DNA of 64,000 nucleotides from Flavobacterium ammoniigenes (GCF_020886055.1 NZ_AP025184.1:1054001-1118000); one strand, 5' to 3'; shown: positions 46,544 through 57,114, numbered from the stretch's first letter. The notes: generated by a model not told the origin, from the letters alone. Numbers and translations are program-made.

Positions 46544-47695
46544 TTAACTGATCACTTTAATCGTATTTTTTACTTGTTCGGCAATTTTACGTGCCTCGTT
46601 CACATCCTCGTTTACAATGGTAACATGTCCCATTTTTCTGAAAGGACGGGTTTGTTTTTTACCGTAAATATGTGGTGTAACCCCATTCCAACCTAATATT
46701 TTTTCAATGTTTTCGTAAACTACTGGTCCTGAATGTCCTTCTGAGCCTACCAAATTTACCATAATTCCGGCTACTTTACTATCGGTGTTTCCTAAAGGTA
46801 AATCCAATATAGCTCGCAAATGATTTTCAAATTGCGAAGTGTAACTGGCTTCAATAGAATAATGTCCTGAATTATGAGGTCTTGGCGCTACTTCGTTGAC
46901 TAAAATTTCGTCGTCTTCTGTTTGGAACATTTCTACAGCTAATAATCCCACATGATGGAATTGTTGGGAAACATTCAATGCGATGGCTCTTGCTTTTTTG
47001 GCTACTGCATCATCAATTCGCGCAGGACAAATCACATATTCTACTTGATTGGCTTCGGGATGAAATTCCATTTCTACCACAGGGTAGGTTTTGATTTCGC
47101 CCGAAGGATTGCGACACACAATTACTGCCAGTTCATTTTTGAACGGAATCATAGCCTCTGCAATACATTCTACATTGGGCAATGCGTCTAAATCAGTTGC
47201 TTTTCGAACTACTTTTACACCGTTTCCGTCATAACCAAATTCGGTACATTTCCATACAAATGGCAGACTAAGTTTGTTATTTTCAACCGCGGTTTTTAGT
47301 GATGTTGTTGTGTCAAAACGGTTGTAAGCTGCAGTGGGAATGTTATGTTGGGAAAAAAAATCTTTTTGAATGCCTTTGTTTTGAATTAATTTCAACGTTT
47401 TAGGAGAAGGATAAACGGGCACTCCTTCCTCTTCTAATTTTACTAAAGCATCTAGGTTCACCAATTCGATTTCGAAAGTCAATACATCTACTTTTTTGCC
47501 AAAGCTGTACACAGTATCAAAATCCATCAAGTCGCCTTGAACAAAATGGTTGCAAGCAATTTTAGATGGAGCTTCCTCACTTGGGTCTAAAACATAGGTT
47601 TGAATGTCAAATTTTCGGGTGTCAAACAAGAGCATTTTGCCCAATTGACCACCGCCTAAAATTCCTAACTTAAAATCAGAAGAAAAATAATTCAT
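46544..47695 (-). CDS. purK: 5-(carboxyamino)imidazole ribonucleotide synthase
   Basis: 383 residues, ATP-grasp fold: LGILGGGQLGKML at the N-terminus, CTEFGYDGNGVKVV, NEVAPRPHNSGHYSIEA. Converts AIR, bicarbonate and ATP to N5-CAIR. First gene of a purK-purE operon with a good promoter upstream. Confidence 0.96.
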   Translation of the reverse strand: MNYFSSDFKLGILGGGQLGKMLLFDTRKFDIQTYVLDPSEEAPSKIACNHFVQGDLMDFDTVYSFGKKVDVLTFEIELVNLDALVKLEEEGVPVYPSPKTLKLIQNKGIQKDFFSQHNIPTAAYNRFDTTTSLKTAVENNKLSLPFVWKCTEFGYDGNGVKVVRKATDLDALPNVECIAEAMIPFKNELAVIVCRNPSGEIKTYPVVEMEFHPEANQVEYVICPARIDDAVAKKARAIALNVSQQFHHVGLLAVEMFQTEDDEILVNEVAPRPHNSGHYSIEASYTSQFENHLRAILDLPLGNTDSKVAGIMVNLVGSEGHSGPVVYENIEKILGWNGVTPHIYGKKQTRPFRKMGHVTIVNEDVNEARKIAEQVKNTIKVIS

Positions 47696-47743
47696 TTGTT
47701 TTCTCTATTACTTCAATTGCTGGGCTTTTGTTGCCTAGGTGTG

Positions 47744-47774
47744 CAAAGATACTTAGTCCGTTGATAATTAACAA
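47744..47774 (-). promoter_or_regulatory. Promoter of purK-purE (TTG-N20-TATCTTTG)
   Basis: TTG at 47774-47772 and TATCTTTG at 47751-47744 on the minus strand; leader of about 48 nt. Matches the -33/-7 pattern. Confidence 0.7.
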
Positions 47775-47828
47775 TTGATAATGCATAATTCGTCATTTTA
47801 AAACTACAAATTCCCCGTCTTTTATAGA

Positions 47829-47855
47829 TTGTCCAATCCGAATTCAGTATATTTG
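47829..47855 (+). promoter_or_regulatory. Promoter of hpt (TTG-N16-TATATTTG)
   Basis: TATATTTG at 47848-47855 with TTG at 47829-47831; ATG 47879 follows after 23 nt. Confidence 0.65.
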
Positions 47856-47878
47856 CTCTTTATTTTTAAAATCAAATA

Positions 47879-48409
47879 ATGATTCAACTTCACGATAAGC
47901 AATTTGTTCCGTTTATTTCTGCCAAAGAAATCGATCTTGCGATCACTAAATTGGTTACAAAGATATCGGCTGATTATTCGAATGAAATACCTGTTTTTAT
48001 TGGGGTTTTGAATGGTGCATTTATGGTAGTTTCCGATTTATTGAAACGCTATTCATCGCCATGCGAAGTGAGTTTTATCAAAATGGCTTCTTACGAAGGG
48101 ACTTCTTCTACTGAGGAGGTAAAACAATTATTGGGTTTGAATCAAGACTTGACAGGAAGATCGGTAATTGTGATTGAGGATATTGTAGACACCGGCAACA
48201 CTTTAGTAGCTTTGAAAGCTTTATTCGAAAAAGAAAAAGTAAAAGAATTCAAGATCGCAACCTTGTTTTTCAAACCAGAAGCCTACCAACAGGACTTACC
48301 AATAGATTATGTAGGCATTCGAATTCCGAACAAATTTATAGTTGGCTACGGCTTGGATTACGATGGTTTAGGTCGTAATTTACCCGAAGTATATCAATTG
48401 AAAGACTAA
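47879..48409 (+). CDS. hpt: Hypoxanthine phosphoribosyltransferase
   Basis: 176 residues. PRPP-binding motif VIVIEDIVDTGNTL about 104-117, GVLNGAFMV near 42, and IGYGLDYDGLGRNLP-type end (VGYGLDYDGLGRN). Salvages hypoxanthine and guanine to IMP and GMP. adk follows after 40 bp. Confidence 0.94.
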   Translation: MIQLHDKQFVPFISAKEIDLAITKLVTKISADYSNEIPVFIGVLNGAFMVVSDLLKRYSSPCEVSFIKMASYEGTSSTEEVKQLLGLNQDLTGRSVIVIEDIVDTGNTLVALKALFEKEKVKEFKIATLFFKPEAYQQDLPIDYVGIRIPNKFIVGYGLDYDGLGRNLPEVYQLKD

Positions 48410-48449
48410 TTAATAACCATATTTACAACACACAAAATAGATTTAGAAA

Positions 48450-49022
48450 ATGATTAATATTGTTTTATTTGGGAAACCAGGTGCAGGAAAAGGAACGCAA
48501 GCCGAATTTTTAAAAGGGAAATACAATTTAACTCACCTGTCAACAGGGGATATTTTTAGATTCAATATCAAAAACGAAACGGAATTAGGAAAATTAGCCA
48601 AAACCTATATGGACAAAGGCGATTTAGTTCCTGATGAAGTGACAATCCAAATGTTGCAATCTGAAGTAGATGCTAATCCGGATTCAGCAGGTTTTTTATT
48701 TGATGGTTTTCCTAGAACGATTGCTCAAGCCGGTGCTTTGGATCGCTTTTTAGAATCAAAAGGACAACAAATTACAGCCACAGTGGCTTTGGAGGCTGAT
48801 GATGAAATCTTGGTGCAACGTTTATTAGAAAGAGGAAAAACTTCGGGTAGACCAGACGATCAAGATGAAGAAAAAATTAGAAACCGTTACCAAGAATACA
48901 ATGAAAAAACAGCTCCTTTGATGGGGTATTACAAAGAGCAAGGAAAGTTTTATGCTGTTGATGGCATTGGTTCTATCGCAGAAATCACAGAACGATTAAG
49001 TGCTGTAATCGATAATTTATAA
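48450..49022 (+). CDS. adk: Adenylate kinase
   Basis: 190 residues. P-loop GKPGAGKGTQ at 8-17, LSTGDIFR, GFLFDGFPRTIAQA and RLLERGKTSGRPDD. Short form without the zinc LID. Interconverts ATP, ADP and AMP. Confidence 0.96.
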   Translation: MINIVLFGKPGAGKGTQAEFLKGKYNLTHLSTGDIFRFNIKNETELGKLAKTYMDKGDLVPDEVTIQMLQSEVDANPDSAGFLFDGFPRTIAQAGALDRFLESKGQQITATVALEADDEILVQRLLERGKTSGRPDDQDEEKIRNRYQEYNEKTAPLMGYYKEQGKFYAVDGIGSIAEITERLSAVIDNL

Positions 49023-49115
49023 TACTAACAAAAAAATGTTTGGAACCTTGGATTAAAGTAATATTCGGTATTCGATTTTCTTTACATCTGATTTTAAACT
49101 TTTAACAACATACCA

Positions 49116-50393
49116 TTGGAAATACTCATTATATTTTTCTTAATTCTTTTGAATGGCGTTTTCTCTATGTCGGAAATCGCATTGATTTCTTCGCGAAAGA
49201 GCCGATTGGAAACGGCTGCTAAAAAAGGAAGTAAGAGTGCTAAGGCGGCATTAGATTTGGCCAATTCACCCAATAAATTTCTATCGGCAGTCCAAATTGG
49301 AATTACTCTTATCGGTATTTTGACTGGTATTTATAGTGGTGATAAAATTACCGAAGATGTTGAATATTTTGTAAGTGGATTTGAGGCCATTACTCCTTAT
49401 GCGCATTCAGTTGCTGTGGGAATTGTAGTGGTAGTATTGACTTTCTTCTCTTTGGTTTTAGGCGAATTATTGCCTAAGCGCATCGGATTAAATCATCCAG
49501 AATCAATTGCCAAGGCCATGGCGATGCCCATGAAAGTCATCTCAATTATTACGGCGCCATTTATTTGGTTGTTAACTACTTCAACAGAATTTTTATTGAA
49601 AATTCTTCAGATCAAACCAACCGCAGACGGTAAAGTAACCGAGGAAGAAATTAAGGCTATTATTAAAGAAGGTACTGAAGTAGGTGAAGTTCAAGAAATC
49701 GAGCAAGACATTGTGGAGCGTGTGTTTCATATTGGTGATCGAAAAGTGAATTCCTTGATGACACATCGTAGCTCTATGGTCTATCTTTCTATGGAGGATA
49801 CTTTAGACGAAATTAAGACAAAAGTGTTAGACGAATTGCATTCGGTTTATCCGGTTTGTGAAGAGAATTTAGACGAGGTTGTGGGTGTGGTATTTTTGAA
49901 GGATTTGTTTGCCAATTTTGAAAAAGGCAATTTTAATTTGCGTTCCATTGCCAAAGAACCTTCCTATTTTATTGAACATACTTCGGCTTATAAGGCACTA
50001 GAAAATTTCAAAAAAACTAAGGTGCATTATGCTTTTATTACAGATGAATACGGGGTTTTTCAAGGGATAATTACCTTGAATGATATTTTGGAAGCATTGG
50101 TAGGAGACGCGGCTGACTTTGATGACGATGAATATAAATTGATTGCCAATGAAGATGGATCTTGGTTAGTGGATGGGCAATATTCATTACACGATTTCTT
50201 GACCTATTTTGACATGGATGAGTTAACTACAGACTATGAAGTGACAACGGTGAGTGGATTTATTATCACCGAATTAGGTGCTATTCCAAAAGAAGGCGAT
50301 AAGTTGATTTGGAATAAATTAGAGTTTGAAGCTCAAAAAATGGATGGTGTGAAGATTGATAAAGTATTAATCACCACACTGAAAGATTTATAA
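49116..50393 (+). CDS. CorC/HlyC-type transporter-associated protein (CNNM domain plus CBS pair)
   Basis: 425 residues beginning at TTG 49116 (MEILIIFFLILLNGVFSMSEIAL); the first ATG in frame would remove most of the first membrane helix. Three or four helices in the CNNM domain, then two CBS domains (LMTHRSSMVYLSMEDTLDEI; FITDEYGVFQGIITLNDILEALVGD) and a C-terminal CorC_HlyC domain (YEVTTVSGFIITELGAIPKEGD). Related to magnesium/cobalt efflux proteins. Separated from obg by 11 bp. Confidence 0.9.
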   Translation: MEILIIFFLILLNGVFSMSEIALISSRKSRLETAAKKGSKSAKAALDLANSPNKFLSAVQIGITLIGILTGIYSGDKITEDVEYFVSGFEAITPYAHSVAVGIVVVVLTFFSLVLGELLPKRIGLNHPESIAKAMAMPMKVISIITAPFIWLLTTSTEFLLKILQIKPTADGKVTEEEIKAIIKEGTEVGEVQEIEQDIVERVFHIGDRKVNSLMTHRSSMVYLSMEDTLDEIKTKVLDELHSVYPVCEENLDEVVGVVFLKDLFANFEKGNFNLRSIAKEPSYFIEHTSAYKALENFKKTKVHYAFITDEYGVFQGIITLNDILEALVGDAADFDDDEYKLIANEDGSWLVDGQYSLHDFLTYFDMDELTTDYEVTTVSGFIITELGAIPKEGDKLIWNKLEFEAQKMDGVKIDKVLITTLKDL

Positions 50394-50404
50394 AATAAAG
50401 AACA

Positions 50405-51406
50405 ATGACAGAAGGTAACTTCGTTGATTACGTTAAAATATTTGTTTCTTCCGGTAAAGGAGGAAAAGGTTCTACGCACTTACATAGAGAAAAATTTATT
50501 GAAAAAGGTGGTCCAGATGGTGGTGATGGTGGTCGTGGTGGACACGTATATTTAGTGGGTAATAAAGGACTTTGGACTTTGTTTCACTTAAAATTTGCAC
50601 GTCACGTCAAAGCCGGTCACGGTGGCGATGGAGGAGGAGACCGAAGCACAGGTGCTGATGGAGACGATAAATACATTGAAGTGCCTTTAGGAACTGTGGT
50701 TAAAGACAAAGAAACCGGCGAAGTGCTTTTTGAAATTACTGAGGACGGAGAAAAACGTATCTTGGCTCAAGGTGGTAAAGGAGGCTTAGGAAACTGGCAC
50801 TTTAGAAGTTCTACGAATCAAACGCCACGTTACGCGCAACCGGGTTTGTTGGGTATAGAAATGGACGTAATTTTAGAATTGAAAGTTTTGGCTGATGTAG
50901 GATTGGTAGGTTTTCCAAATGCAGGAAAATCGACTTTGTTATCCGTTTTGACTTCGGCTAAGCCAAAAATTGCCGATTACCCATTTACTACTTTAAAACC
51001 TAATTTAGGAATTGTTGCCTACCGTGATTTTCAATCGTTTGTAATTGCTGATATTCCCGGTATCATAGAAGGTGCAGCAGAAGGAAAAGGTTTAGGACAT
51101 TATTTCTTACGTCATATCGAAAGAAATTCTACCTTATTGTTTTTAGTGCCGGTGGATACACCCGACATTAAAGCCGAATACGATATTTTGGTCAACGAAT
51201 TAACCAAATACAATCCAGAAATGCTCGACAAAGAACGATTGTTAGTCATTTCAAAAATTGATATGTTGGATGAAGAATTAAAGGCCGAATTGAAAACCGA
51301 ATTAGATGTGGCATTTAAGGACATTCCTTATATGTTTATTTCTTCGGTGGCACAACAAGGTTTGACAGAATTAAAGGATAAATTGTGGTCGATGTTGAAT
51401 GACTAA
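50405..51406 (+). CDS. obg: GTPase Obg/CgtA
   Basis: 333 residues. Gly-rich Obg fold ([32 protein letters not shown]), then the G domain: G1 [10 protein letters not shown]3 DIPGIIEGA and G4 SKID. Essential GTPase in ribosome assembly and stress control. Lacks the long C-terminal tail of some homologues, usual for Bacteroidota. Confidence 0.97.
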   Translation: MTEGNFVDYVKIFVSSGKGGKGSTHLHREKFIEKGGPDGGDGGRGGHVYLVGNKGLWTLFHLKFARHVKAGHGGDGGGDRSTGADGDDKYIEVPLGTVVKDKETGEVLFEITEDGEKRILAQGGKGGLGNWHFRSSTNQTPRYAQPGLLGIEMDVILELKVLADVGLVGFPNAGKSTLLSVLTSAKPKIADYPFTTLKPNLGIVAYRDFQSFVIADIPGIIEGAAEGKGLGHYFLRHIERNSTLLFLVPVDTPDIKAEYDILVNELTKYNPEMLDKERLLVISKIDMLDEELKAELKTELDVAFKDIPYMFISSVAQQGLTELKDKLWSMLND

Positions 51407-51427
51407 GTTTTACTTTGTTTAAAATAC

Positions 51428-51457
51428 AAATCCGTTTCGATTGAGACGGATTTTTTT
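51428..51457 (+). terminator. Intrinsic terminator after obg
   Basis: AAATCCGTTTC/GAGACGGATTT stem with loop gatt (51428-51453), then T-run to 51457. Confidence 0.85.
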
Positions 51458-51503
51458 ATGAAAAACCTTTTCCATTAGAGTGGAATACAAGTATTTATTT
51501 CCT

Positions 51504-51511
51504 TATTTTTG
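51504..51511 (+). promoter_or_regulatory. -7 element (TATTTTTG) four bases before the TPR-gene start
   Basis: Exact TAnnTTTG; aaat separates it from ATG 51516. Predicts a leaderless mRNA. Confidence 0.58.
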
Positions 51512-51515
51512 AAAT

Positions 51516-52202
51516 ATGAATCGATTATTATTTCTTTTATTTTTAATTCCAAGTATGCTTTGGTCTCAATCTAATTTTGAGAAAGCAGAGCAGCTTTTGG
51601 AATCAGGAAAAACAGATCAAGCACGGGTAGTGTTTGAAAATATAGTGAAAGATAATCCGTCTCAAGTCAAAGCAATAGAACGTTTGGGTGATATTGCAGG
51701 TCAAAATAAATCATGGGATAAGGCACTATTGTATTATAAAAAGGCCAAACAATTACAACCTACAGCAGCCGAATATTATTATAAATACGGCGGCGCTTTG
51801 GGTATGAAAGCCAAATCAGTAAATAAATTCAAGGCTATAGGAATGATTGACGAGATCAAATCGTCCTTTGAAAAGGCGGTTGCTTTAGATCCAAAACACA
51901 AAGAATCTCGTTGGGCCTTATTAATGTTATATTTGGAATTACCTGGAATTATTGGAGGAAGCGAAACAAAAGCAGTAGCGTATTCGAATGAACTAATGCG
52001 ATTATCGCCTCTGGAAGGTTATTTATCAAAAGGATATATTGATGAATATTTTGGAAGAAATAAGAAAGCAGAGTTGAATTACTCCAAAGCATTTGAGTTA
52101 GGTAAATCAAAAGTGGCTTTTCAAAAATTATACAATTTGTATGCGTATAAATTAAAAAATTTAGAGAAAGCCCAACAGTTAAAAGAACAATTTGAAAAAT
52201 AG
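51516..52202 (+). CDS. Exported TPR-repeat protein
   Basis: 228 residues with signal peptide MNRLLFLLFLIPSMLWSQ. TPR units start at about 20 (FEKAEQLLESGKTDQARVVFENIVKDNP), 53 (VKAIERLGDIAGQNKSWDKALLYYKKAKQLQP), 86 and 115, with a further pair near the C-terminus. Periplasmic scaffolding or interaction protein; partner unknown. Confidence 0.85.
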   Translation: MNRLLFLLFLIPSMLWSQSNFEKAEQLLESGKTDQARVVFENIVKDNPSQVKAIERLGDIAGQNKSWDKALLYYKKAKQLQPTAAEYYYKYGGALGMKAKSVNKFKAIGMIDEIKSSFEKAVALDPKHKESRWALLMLYLELPGIIGGSETKAVAYSNELMRLSPLEGYLSKGYIDEYFGRNKKAELNYSKAFELGKSKVAFQKLYNLYAYKLKNLEKAQQLKEQFEK

Positions 52203-52280
52203 TTAAATAGGATAATAGCGTATAAGTTTATTTTTCGAACTTATAAATGGTGTAATCCTTTAAACTCATAAACTAAAAGA

Positions 52281-53636
52281 ATGAGAACACATTTTATTGC
52301 TATTGGCGGAAGCGCTATGCACAATTTAGCCTTGGCGCTACACAACAAAGGATACCAAGTTACAGGAAGCGACGATGCTATTTTTGAACCTTCCAAATCA
52401 CGATTAGATAAGAAAGGAATTCTGCCCGCTGAAATGGGTTGGTTTCCTGAAAAAATAACTACTGATATTGAGGCCGTCATTTTAGGAATGCACGCCAAAG
52501 CAGATAATCCCGAGTTATTGAAAGCACAAGAATTGGGTTTGAAAATTTATTCGTATCCAGAATTTTTGTACGAACAATCTAAAAACAAAACGCGAGTAGT
52601 TATTGGCGGTTCTCACGGAAAAACTACGATTACTTCGATGATTTTGCATGTCATGCATTACCATAATATTGCCGTAGATTATATGGTGGGAGCCCAACTG
52701 GAAGGATTTGATACCATGGTGCATTTGACCGAAGAAAATGATTTTATGGTGCTGGAAGGCGATGAATATTTGTCTTCACCCATTGATAGACGTCCTAAAT
52801 TTCATTTGTACCAACCCAATATTGCTTTGATTTCAGGAATTGCTTGGGATCATATTAATGTATTTCCAACCTACGAAAATTATGTGGAGCAATTTGAAAT
52901 TTTCATCGACAAAATTACGAATGGTGGCATTTTAGTCTACAATGAAGACGATGCTGAGGTGAAACGTGTATCAGAAACCGCTACAAATCCGATTCGTAAA
53001 TTACCTTATAGTACGCCTGCTTATAGTGTAAATGACGGTGTAACACTTTTGGAAACTCCTGAAGGCCCTATGCCAATTGAAGTTTTTGGTGCACATAATT
53101 TGAATAATTTGGCTGGAGCCAAATGGATTTGTCAAAATATGGGCGTTGATGAAGCCGATTTCTACGAAGCCATTGCGAGTTTCAAAGGGGCATCAAAACG
53201 TTTGGAAAAAATTGCCGAAGGAAAAGGAAGAGTTGCTTATAAAGATTTTGCGCATTCGCCAAGTAAGGTAGCTGCGACAACTAAAGCCGTGAAGGAACAA
53301 TATCCGAATCGTACTTTAGTTGCTTGTTTAGAGTTGCATACCTATAGTAGTTTGAATGCTGAATTTTTGAAAGAATACGAAGGAGCGTTGGAATATGCGG
53401 ATGAAGCGGTTGTTTTTTATTCGCCAGATGCAGTAAAAATCAAACAATTGGAAGAGGTGACTTACGAGCAAATTGCCAAAGCCTTTAATCGAAAAGATTT
53501 AATTATTTATACTAATCCAGCCGAATTCAAACAGTATTTGTTCAATCGAAATTTAGATAATTCCGCTTTATTGTTGATGAGTTCTGGAAATTACGGCGGA
53601 TTGAATTTTGACGAAGTCAAGCAGTTGATCGAATAA
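52281..53636 (+). CDS. mpl: UDP-N-acetylmuramate:L-alanyl-gamma-D-glutamyl-meso-diaminopimelate ligase
   Basis: 451 residues, Mur-ligase fold: RTHFIAIGGSAMHNLALAL, ATP loop GGSHGKTTITSMILH about 106-120, EGDEYLSSPIDRRPKF, and KDFAHSPSKVAAT. Reattaches tripeptide to UDP-MurNAc during peptidoglycan recycling. The closest alternative is another Mur ligase (MurC), but the EGDEY and RRPKF segments fit Mpl. radC follows after 22 bp. Confidence 0.92.
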   Translation: MRTHFIAIGGSAMHNLALALHNKGYQVTGSDDAIFEPSKSRLDKKGILPAEMGWFPEKITTDIEAVILGMHAKADNPELLKAQELGLKIYSYPEFLYEQSKNKTRVVIGGSHGKTTITSMILHVMHYHNIAVDYMVGAQLEGFDTMVHLTEENDFMVLEGDEYLSSPIDRRPKFHLYQPNIALISGIAWDHINVFPTYENYVEQFEIFIDKITNGGILVYNEDDAEVKRVSETATNPIRKLPYSTPAYSVNDGVTLLETPEGPMPIEVFGAHNLNNLAGAKWICQNMGVDEADFYEAIASFKGASKRLEKIAEGKGRVAYKDFAHSPSKVAATTKAVKEQYPNRTLVACLELHTYSSLNAEFLKEYEGALEYADEAVVFYSPDAVKIKQLEEVTYEQIAKAFNRKDLIIYTNPAEFKQYLFNRNLDNSALLLMSSGNYGGLNFDEVKQLIE

Positions 53637-53658
53637 TAGCAACTTAAATAGTACACCT

Positions 53659-54351
53659 ATGGAAAACGCCCCCTTTCCCATTAGTAGTTGGTCCGAAGAT
53701 GATAAACCTCGGGAGAAATTGATGTTTAAAGGTAAAAATGCCTTGAGTGATTCCGAATTGATAGCGATTTTAATTGGATCTGGAAGCAGGAATGAAACGG
53801 CAGTCGATTTAAGTAAACGAATGTTGGCCAGTATTAACCAAAATTTAAATGCCTTAGGCAAACTGAGTTTGTCGCAATTGATGCAATTTAAAGGAATTGG
53901 CGAAGCCAAAGCGATTACCATAATTGCCGCCCTTGAATTAGGAAGAAGACGCAGGGTAGAAGAGACAGTTGAATGGGTTAAAATTACTTCAAGCAAAGTA
54001 ATTTTTGATGTGATGCAACCCATAATTGGTGAATTACCACATGAAGAATTTTGGATAGTGTATTTGAATAATTCCAATAAGGTGATTTCAAAAACACAAT
54101 TAAGCAAAGGCGGTATTACTGGAACGGTAGTAGACATACGATTGGTTTTTAAAATGGCATTAGAATTTGGAGCGACTTCCATTGTATTGTGTCACAATCA
54201 TCCGTCGGGGAGTTTAAAACCTAGCGATGCCGACATCCAAATTACACAAAAATTAAAACGAGCTGGAGAGAGTTTAGAAATAGCCATTTTGGATCATGTA
54301 ATAGTAACTGAAACAAGTTATTTTAGTTTTGTTGACCAAGGAATTTTGTAA
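53659..54351 (+). CDS. radC: RadC-family JAB1/MPN protein
   Basis: 230 residues. Helix-hairpin-helix-like N-terminal region (LSQLMQFKGIGEAKAITIIAALELGRR) and metal motif HNHPSGSLKPSDAD (His-x-His-x10-Asp). Despite the name its role in DNA repair is not established. Chromosomal neighbour of mpl and yjjG, no phage genes nearby. Confidence 0.92.
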   Translation: MENAPFPISSWSEDDKPREKLMFKGKNALSDSELIAILIGSGSRNETAVDLSKRMLASINQNLNALGKLSLSQLMQFKGIGEAKAITIIAALELGRRRRVEETVEWVKITSSKVIFDVMQPIIGELPHEEFWIVYLNNSNKVISKTQLSKGGITGTVVDIRLVFKMALEFGATSIVLCHNHPSGSLKPSDADIQITQKLKRAGESLEIAILDHVIVTETSYFSFVDQGIL

Positions 54352-54359
54352 TTATACGA

Positions 54360-55049
54360 ATGAAATATAAAAATATACAGCACGTTTTTTTTGATTTAGA
54401 TCATACCCTTTGGGATTTTGATAAAAATTCTGAAATGGCTTTTGGTACGATATTCAAACAAAATCATCCAGAAATTGCTATAGCCGATTTTATTGAAAAA
54501 TACGCACCAATTAATCAGGCTTGTTGGAAGTTGTATCAGTACGATAAAATTACTCACCAGGAATTGCGTTATAAACGACTTAAAGAATCCTTTGATGCTC
54601 TGAATTATGCTATTTCAGATCAAGCTATTCATCAAATGGCAGAGGATTATATTACTTTATTGCCCGACAATAATCATTTGTTTGACGGTGCTATTGAAAT
54701 TTTAGAGTATCTGAATAGCAAATACCAATTGCATATTATCACGAATGGATTTGCGAATGTTCAATATAAAAAAATAGCCAATTCAAAAATTGATACCTAT
54801 TTTAAAACGATTACCAATTCTGAAATGGCAGGAGTGAAGAAGCCTAATCCCATCATATATCAGCATGCTTTAGATTTGGCAAAAGCCCAAAAAGAACACA
54901 GTATCATGATCGGTGATTGTTTGGAAGCCGATGTACAAGGGGCCTTGGATTTTGGAATGGAAGCCCTTTTTTTCAATCCTAATAAAGAGTATAAACCCGA
55001 AAATATTATTGAAATTAACCATTTATTAGATCTTAAAAACTATTTGTAA
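54360..55049 (+). CDS. yjjG: HAD-family noncanonical pyrimidine nucleotidase, YjjG type
   Basis: 229 residues. HAD motif I FFDLDHTLWDF (nucleophile Asp), motif II HIITNGF, Lys in AGVKKPNP, and motif IV IGDCLEADVQGA. House-cleaning dephosphorylation of modified pyrimidine nucleotides is the known family role. 8 bp after radC, 2 bp before the next gene. Confidence 0.88.
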   Translation: MKYKNIQHVFFDLDHTLWDFDKNSEMAFGTIFKQNHPEIAIADFIEKYAPINQACWKLYQYDKITHQELRYKRLKESFDALNYAISDQAIHQMAEDYITLLPDNNHLFDGAIEILEYLNSKYQLHIITNGFANVQYKKIANSKIDTYFKTITNSEMAGVKKPNPIIYQHALDLAKAQKEHSIMIGDCLEADVQGALDFGMEALFFNPNKEYKPENIIEINHLLDLKNYL

Positions 55050-55051
55050 TT

Positions 55052-55780
55052 ATGAAAAAACTACTATTTGTATTGTTGTTTACTTCGTTTTGTTTTGCTC
55101 AAAACGTGAATAACTTCAAAGCTGTAATCATCCCTTTGAAATTTGACTTTATTCGTACTAATAACCAATACCGTCTTTGTACAATTTCTAAAGCATATCT
55201 TAACACTGCAGGATTTAATGCGTATTATTCGAATGAGATATTACCAAAGGAATACGCAGATCGTTGTGATTTATTGTATTATGATATTGTGAAAGAAAAT
55301 GCTTTTTTGGCTACGAAAATGTACATTGAATTAAAAGATTGTACTGGTAAAATAATTTTTAAATCAGAAACGGGATATTCTAAAGAAAAAGATACTGAGT
55401 TGGCTTATGCCGATGCATTAAAGAAAGCCTTTGTTTCTGTAACTAATTTGCATTATCAATTCGAAAAAACTTCAGCGGCTAATCCAGTTGTAGCAATAAA
55501 AAGTGAAGTTGCTCCAATTGTTGTGTCAACTGTTCCTACTGCTGTTATTGAAAAATCTACTTCAGATTTGTTGTATGCTCAAACCACAGTCACAGGCTAT
55601 CAGTTAGTTGACGCTAGTCCTAAAGTGGTGTATAAATTGTACAAAACCTCTCGCTCTGATTTGTTTATTGCTTCAAAAGGCATGAACCAAGGGGTGTTGA
55701 TTCAGAAGGACAATCAATGGTTTTTTGAGTATTACGAAAGCGAAAAATTAGTTTCAGAAAAAGTAGCGGTGAAGTTCTAG
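55052..55780 (+). CDS. Exported protein of unknown function
   Basis: 242 residues with signal peptide MKKLLFVLLFTSFCFAQ. Mature part is globular (FKAVIIPLKFDFIRTNNQYRLCTISKAYLNTAGFNAYYSNEILP...), with a Ser/Thr/Val-rich linker near 145-170 and a C-terminal beta-rich domain (YKLYKTSRSDLFIASKGMNQGVLIQKDNQWFFEYYESEKL). No motif recognised. Similar short secreted proteins follow yjjG in other flavobacteria as I recall. Its stop overlaps the convergent rarA by 4 nt. Confidence 0.75.
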   Translation: MKKLLFVLLFTSFCFAQNVNNFKAVIIPLKFDFIRTNNQYRLCTISKAYLNTAGFNAYYSNEILPKEYADRCDLLYYDIVKENAFLATKMYIELKDCTGKIIFKSETGYSKEKDTELAYADALKKAFVSVTNLHYQFEKTSAANPVVAIKSEVAPIVVSTVPTAVIEKSTSDLLYAQTTVTGYQLVDASPKVVYKLYKTSRSDLFIASKGMNQGVLIQKDNQWFFEYYESEKLVSEKVAVKF

Positions 55781-57054
55781 TAACCGTATTTGTCTTTCCA
55801 TCTGTTTTTCAGGAATTCTCTGGTTGAATTTTCTCGTGTGTTATTTCCAGGTTCATAGATTGCAGTTCCTGTAATTGCATCGGGCAAGAATTCTTGTTCG
55901 GCAAAATTATTGGCATAGTCATGCGAATATTTGTAGTCTTCGCCATAACCTAGCTCTTTCATTAAGGGAGTAGGTGCATTGCGCAAGTGAATTGGAACAG
56001 AAAGATCTCCGGTTTGTTTTACGATTTGTTGTGCTTTCCCGATGGCTTGATAAGACGCATTACTTTTTGGGGAGGTTGCTAAATACACAGCGCATTGACT
56101 CAATATGATTCGGCTTTCAGGATAACCAATAGTGGCTACCGCTTGGAAGGTGTTGTTTGCCATAATAAAGGCGGTTGGATTGGCATTGCCAATATCTTCG
56201 CTAGATAGAATCAGCATACGTCTTGCAATGAATTTCACATCTTCTCCACCTTCAATCATTCGGGCAAGCCAATAGACCGCTCCATTAGGATCGCTTCCAC
56301 GAATGGATTTAATAAAGGCCGAAACAATATCGTAATGTTGTTCGCCAGTCTTATCATACAAAACGGTATTTTGCTGTACTAATTCAAGTACACGATCGTT
56401 GGTAATTAAAATTTCGTCCTCATTAGAGGCGTTTACAACCAGTTCAAAAAGATTTAATAGTTTGCGTCCGTCTCCGCCAGAAAGTCGTAATAGCGCTTCT
56501 GTTTCGTTTAATTGGATGTTCTTTTCTTTTAAAACGGCATCCATTTGCATGGCTCTGTGTAATAATGCTTCTAAATCTTCTTTATTAAAGGCATTCAAGG
56601 TATACACTTGACAGCGGGATAGGAGTGCTGGAATTACCTCAAAACTTGGGTTTTCAGTTGTAGCTCCAATTAAAGTAATCCAACCTTTTTCTACAGCAGC
56701 CAATAAGGAATCTTGCTGTGATTTGCTAAAACGATGAATCTCATCAATAAACAAAATAGGATTTTTGGACGTAAATAGTCCGCCACTTTGTTTGGCTTTT
56801 TCAATGACTTCGCGAATGTCTTTTACGCCAGAATTAATGGCGCTTAAGGTATAAAATGGACGTTTGGATTCTTGCGAAATAATTTGGGCTAAGCTGGTTT
56901 TGCCTGTACCTGGAGGCCCCCAAAAGATCAATGAAGGTATAATCCCTTTTGCAATTTGCTGCGTTAGTGAACCATTTGGTCCCACAAGATGCTGTTGACT
57001 AATGTAGTCTTCTAGTTGTTGTGGACGAATGCGTTCTGCTAAAGGAGCTTCCAT
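55777..57054 (-). CDS. rarA: Replication-associated recombination protein A (AAA+ ATPase)
   Basis: 425 residues. Walker [14 protein letters not shown], Walker [16 protein letters not shown], sensor 1 [12 protein letters not shown], and C-terminal MgsA/RarA region ([31 protein letters not shown]). RarA/WRNIP1-type clamp-loader relative acting at stalled forks. Confidence 0.95.
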   Translation of the reverse strand: MEAPLAERIRPQQLEDYISQQHLVGPNGSLTQQIAKGIIPSLIFWGPPGTGKTSLAQIISQESKRPFYTLSAINSGVKDIREVIEKAKQSGGLFTSKNPILFIDEIHRFSKSQQDSLLAAVEKGWITLIGATTENPSFEVIPALLSRCQVYTLNAFNKEDLEALLHRAMQMDAVLKEKNIQLNETEALLRLSGGDGRKLLNLFELVVNASNEDEILITNDRVLELVQQNTVLYDKTGEQHYDIVSAFIKSIRGSDPNGAVYWLARMIEGGEDVKFIARRMLILSSEDIGNANPTAFIMANNTFQAVATIGYPESRIILSQCAVYLATSPKSNASYQAIGKAQQIVKQTGDLSVPIHLRNAPTPLMKELGYGEDYKYSHDYANNFAEQEFLPDAITGTAIYEPGNNTRENSTREFLKNRWKDKYGY

Positions 57055-57114
57055 TGGAGTAATGGGTTATTTGTTGATTCGGTTATTTGTAATACAAATT
57101 TGAAGATTTTATTT

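Noticed and set aside
53568..54182. 204-codon minus-strand frame opposite radC
   Set aside because: radC has intact motifs on the plus strand; the reverse frame has none and no start context.
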